From contig JABJCS010000703.1 of the NCBI GenBank assembly GCA_018665505.1, positions 1 through 9,620 on the forward strand: 9,620 bases of DNA, written 5' to 3'. Shown piece by piece: positions 7,009-9,620 of this stretch; positions within the stretch are counted from its first letter, which is position 1, and each line of letters opens with the position of its first letter. A program made the translations under genes and the position numbers. Source of the stretch: Alphaproteobacteria bacterium. GTDB lineage: Bacteria; Pseudomonadota; Alphaproteobacteria; UBA8366. The notes beneath the pieces are model-generated. The model saw only the letters and a list, made by a program, of their open reading frames with translations, had not been told where the DNA came from and did not search any database.

Positions 7009-9620
7009 ATGGGCCGTCTTTCTCTCATGTTCGATCTCGAGCGATGCATCGGGTGCAAGAGCTGTGAGGCCGCCTGCAAACAAGAACACGGCTTGGGCCC
7101 GGGGGAGTACCGCAACCGGGTTGTCTGGCTGCCGGACGGTGAGGCACCTGGTCTCGATTTTCTCACCGTGGCGTGCCAGCACTGCGAACGGCCGGCTTGT
7201 CTGCGCGCTTGCCCGGTCAATCCGAAGGCAATTTCGAAAGACCCGGACACCGGTGTGGTGTCGGTGAACGAAGATCTTTGCACCGGTTGCGGCGAGTGTG
7301 TCACTGCCTGTCCTTATGGGGCCATGGGGTATGACCCTCGTGGTCACCACGCCGTTAAATGCGATCTCTGCTCCGACCGGCGCAGCGAAGGCAGGGGGCC
7401 AGCCTGTGCCAGCGTGTGTCCGGGCCAAGCCATTACATTCGGCGACCGGGACGATCATGTGGCGGTGGCGGAAGCGGATGGACGCGCGATCCGTGATCAC
7501 GATTCTTTTTTATTGGGCCCGGCGACGGTCTATCTCGACCGGTTGGACCAGCCTGAGAATTCAGTGCCGCTGCAAGAACGCAAACAACCCGCTGTGGTTG
7601 ACCCGCCGGCAGCGCAGCGCGCGTTCGACGGCAATGGCGCGGACTTTCCTTATGGTGTCGACCGCCCAGACCGCAAACCGGATCGGGTCGAGCCCGGCAG
7701 TTGCACGCTGTGCTTTAATACTTGCAGCGTGAAGTTCCATTTCGCGGGCGACAAGCTGGTAAAAGTGACCGGCAATGAAGAAGACCCGATCCTGCAGGGC
7801 CGGGTCTGTCCGAAATCGCAGCATACCCTGCAGATGTATCACAACAACCGGCGGCTGACGCAGCCTTTGAAGCGCGTCGGCGAACGCGGCGAGGGCAAGT
7901 TCGAGCCGATCAGTTGGGAGCAGGCTTTCGACGAGATCGCGGCCAAGATCGGCCCTCTGCGGGAGACGGAGCCGGAGGCGCTCGGCATCTTTGCCGGAAC
8001 CCGCACCGGGATGATTACGATCCGCGGCTTCATTCGGATGTTCGGCCAGATGTGGGGTACGCCGAATGTGGAGACCACTGACCCATTCTGTGCCGCCGGT
8101 AAGAATCTCTCCTATGCTTTGACGCATGGGGCTAACGGTTGCGGTAATTCCTATGTCGAAGATGATATCGGCAGCGCCGGCATGTACCTTTATATTGGCG
8201 ACAATCAGGCGGAGACCCGGCCGGTCTATTTCGGCATGGTCAATAATTGGCGGGTCAAGAACCGCACCAAGATGGTGGTGGTCGACCCGCGCTTCACGGC
8301 GACGGCCAGCAAGGCGGACCGTTGGCACGGCATCCGGCCCGGCACCGACATGGCGCTCGGCATGTCGATGTGTCAGCACATTCTGGCCAACGATCTGCAA
8401 GATCAGCGCTATTGTGAGGGCTGGGTCGAAGGTTGGGAACGATGGCGCGACTTCCTCAACGAACAGGGCTACACACCGGATTGGGCGGCGGGAATCACCG
8501 ATCTCTCAGGGGATGAAATCCGGCGCTTGGCGGAAGAGGTCGCGGAGGCTGACGGCTGCGTGATTTTCTGTAGCCGCGGCGTCAACCAGCACACCAATTC
8601 TGTGCAGACCAATCGGGTGTTCATGTTCCTCGCCGCGATCACCGGCAATTGGGGCCGCAAGGGCGGCGCATATATGAACATGTCCTTCGCGCCGGAACTT
8701 TGGGCCGATGCGCCGCAAGAACGTCGGGCCTCGATTACCAAACCCAAGATTCGCAAAAGCCCGGCCGGTTGGACAGAGGCAATGCTACGCGGCAAACCCT
8801 ATCGGTTGAAGGCGCTGATCGCGGGCAACAACCCGATGTCGCAATGGCCGAACCAAGAAGCGACGCGGGAGGCCTTTAAGGGCTTGGATTTGTTGGTGCA
8901 TATCGACTTGTTCCAGAACGAAACCTCGGCCTTCGCGGATTATGTCCTGCCCGCTGCTCCTGCGATCGAGGCTGGCGATATAGGTCGGGCCAATGACGAC
9001 CGCCGGATCGTTTGGGTTGACCGGTTGATCGATCCGCCCGGTGAGGCGAAACCGGATGCTTGGATCTGGACTGAGCTCGGCAAGCGTTTTGGTTTCGATG
9101 ACATCTTGAAAGAAGAATATAAGGACACCGCGAAATTCTGGGATGCGGAGATGATCAAGCATCCCACTTTGCGCGGGCTGACTCAGAAGCGGTTACACTC
9201 GCGGCCGTATCGCTGGGTGCGGTTTCCGGTCGCAAGCGAAGAGGCAGAAGAACAAGATACGCTGTTCATGGAAGGTACGACCGCGGCGGGGGCGCCGGAG
9301 GGATACCGCTTTAATACCGCGAACGGCAAACTTCAATTTTGGACCAAAGACCTTGACCAGAAATTCCAAACCATGGGTCTCTCTGCCCTGCCGGTGTTCT
9401 ACAGCGAGCGTGAGCAGCTGATCGATCTGCCCTATGTACAGCTGGACGGCGGCGACGATATCGACGGTATCATCTCACCATTTTATCCAAATACTCTGGC
9501 GGTGCCGGGGCGTATCGTCTCGCCGAATGATGAGACGCCGGGCGACAAACTGCGCCAAGAAGGCTATGATACAGAGCTGGTGACCGGCCGCCCGCCAGCC
9601 CCGCATTTCCACAGCTGGAC
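7009..9620 (+). CDS. Fusion of four-cluster ferredoxin and DMSO-reductase-family molybdopterin oxidoreductase (3' end outside window)
   Basis: One frame stays open from ATG 7009 to the window edge (870 codons, no stop). Residues 1-145 form a DmsB/PsrB/SoeB-like ferredoxin with four [4Fe-4S] motifs: Cys13/16/19/23, 56/59/64/68, 91/94/97/101 and 118/121/133/137. After a proline-rich linker (about 165-227) comes a bis-MGD catalytic subunit: [4Fe-4S] Cys232/235/239/267 followed by PK, GTPN with probable Mo ligand Cys361, VVDPRFTATASKADRW at 300-315, TGNWGRKGG at 545-553, AGNNPMSQWPN at 605-615, ETSAFADYVLPAAP at 638-651, and VTGRPPAPHFHSW at 858-870, the start of the C-terminal MGD-binding domain. 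Perhaps 100 or more residues are missing beyond the window. No Tat signal is present, so a cytoplasmic location is inferred. Cys361 is not followed by His, arguing against formate dehydrogenase. Nearest relatives are probably the PsrA/PhsA/SoeA group, but the substrate is unknown. It is probably partnered with the upstream membrane cytochrome. Confidence 0.92.
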   Translation, partial: MGRLSLMFDLERCIGCKSCEAACKQEHGLGPGEYRNRVVWLPDGEAPGLDFLTVACQHCERPACLRACPVNPKAISKDPDTGVVSVNEDLCTGCGECVTACPYGAMGYDPRGHHAVKCDLCSDRRSEGRGPACASVCPGQAITFGDRDDHVAVAEADGRAIRDHDSFLLGPATVYLDRLDQPENSVPLQERKQPAVVDPPAAQRAFDGNGADFPYGVDRPDRKPDRVEPGSCTLCFNTCSVKFHFAGDKLVKVTGNEEDPILQGRVCPKSQHTLQMYHNNRRLTQPLKRVGERGEGKFEPISWEQAFDEIAAKIGPLRETEPEALGIFAGTRTGMITIRGFIRMFGQMWGTPNVETTDPFCAAGKNLSYALTHGANGCGNSYVEDDIGSAGMYLYIGDNQAETRPVYFGMVNNWRVKNRTKMVVVDPRFTATASKADRWHGIRPGTDMALGMSMCQHILANDLQDQRYCEGWVEGWERWRDFLNEQGYTPDWAAGITDLSGDEIRRLAEEVAEADGCVIFCSRGVNQHTNSVQTNRVFMFLAAITGNWGRKGGAYMNMSFAPELWADAPQERRASITKPKIRKSPAGWTEAMLRGKPYRLKALIAGNNPMSQWPNQEATREAFKGLDLLVHIDLFQNETSAFADYVLPAAPAIEAGDIGRANDDRRIVWVDRLIDPPGEAKPDAWIWTELGKRFGFDDILKEEYKDTAKFWDAEMIKHPTLRGLTQKRLHSRPYRWVRFPVASEEAEEQDTLFMEGTTAAGAPEGYRFNTANGKLQFWTKDLDQKFQTMGLSALPVFYSEREQLIDLPYVQLDGGDDIDGIISPFYPNTLAVPGRIVSPNDETPGDKLRQEGYDTELVTGRPPAPHFHSW

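Noticed and set aside
7440..7720. Possibility that ferredoxin and molybdoenzyme are two separate genes with an internal start in the linker
   Set aside because: No stop codon occurs in frame, there is no in-frame ATG between residues 106 and 276, and I see no ribosome site ahead of a suitable alternative start.
7561..8400. 279-codon open frame on the minus strand inside the molybdoenzyme gene
   Set aside because: The plus strand carries an unbroken catalytic domain with invariant motifs over the whole stretch; the antisense frame has no known motif.

Overview
The window comes from a moderately GC-rich bacterium. Tightly packed catabolic genes, a CoxL-type molybdenum hydroxylase, a GMC dehydrogenase and a CaiB/BaiF CoA-transferase together suggest an alphaproteobacterium or another proteobacterium; this rests on gene content only. 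There are six protein genes in two divergent transcription units that start only 49 bases apart. I saw no RNA genes, insertion sequences, CRISPR arrays or long repeats.

The minus-strand unit (6124 down to 47) reads: molybdenum-hydroxylase large subunit (CoxL/xanthine dehydrogenase family), alpha/beta hydrolase, GMC-family FAD oxidoreductase, and family III CoA-transferase. Gaps are 9, 14 and 22 bases, and one Shine-Dalgarno overlaps the preceding stop codon, so this is almost certainly one operon. The enzyme classes fit a linear route: ester cleavage, alcohol oxidation, aldehyde oxidation, then CoA activation of the acid. No substrate can be named from sequence.

The plus-strand unit (6174 to beyond 9620) reads: a five-helix membrane protein with two pairs of histidines at H-x13-H spacing (a probable di-heme cytochrome b), followed 10 bases later by a long open frame that runs off the window. 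That frame is one polypeptide. It joins a four-cluster DmsB/PsrB-type ferredoxin domain (about residues 1-145) through a linker to a DMSO-reductase-family molybdopterin catalytic subunit (from about residue 228), with its own [4Fe-4S] motif and a probable cysteine Mo ligand. It has no Tat signal, so the enzyme probably works in the cytoplasm and exchanges electrons with the membrane cytochrome. This looks like a condensed and rearranged version of the usual three-subunit catalytic / ferredoxin / membrane-anchor complexes (PsrABC, DmsABC, SoeABC), with a cytochrome b in place of the NrfD/DmsC-type anchor. It is the most interesting element here.

Main open points: the CoxL-type protein has no small (2Fe-2S) or medium (FAD) subunit gene beside it, and the C-terminal end of the fusion protein lies outside the window.
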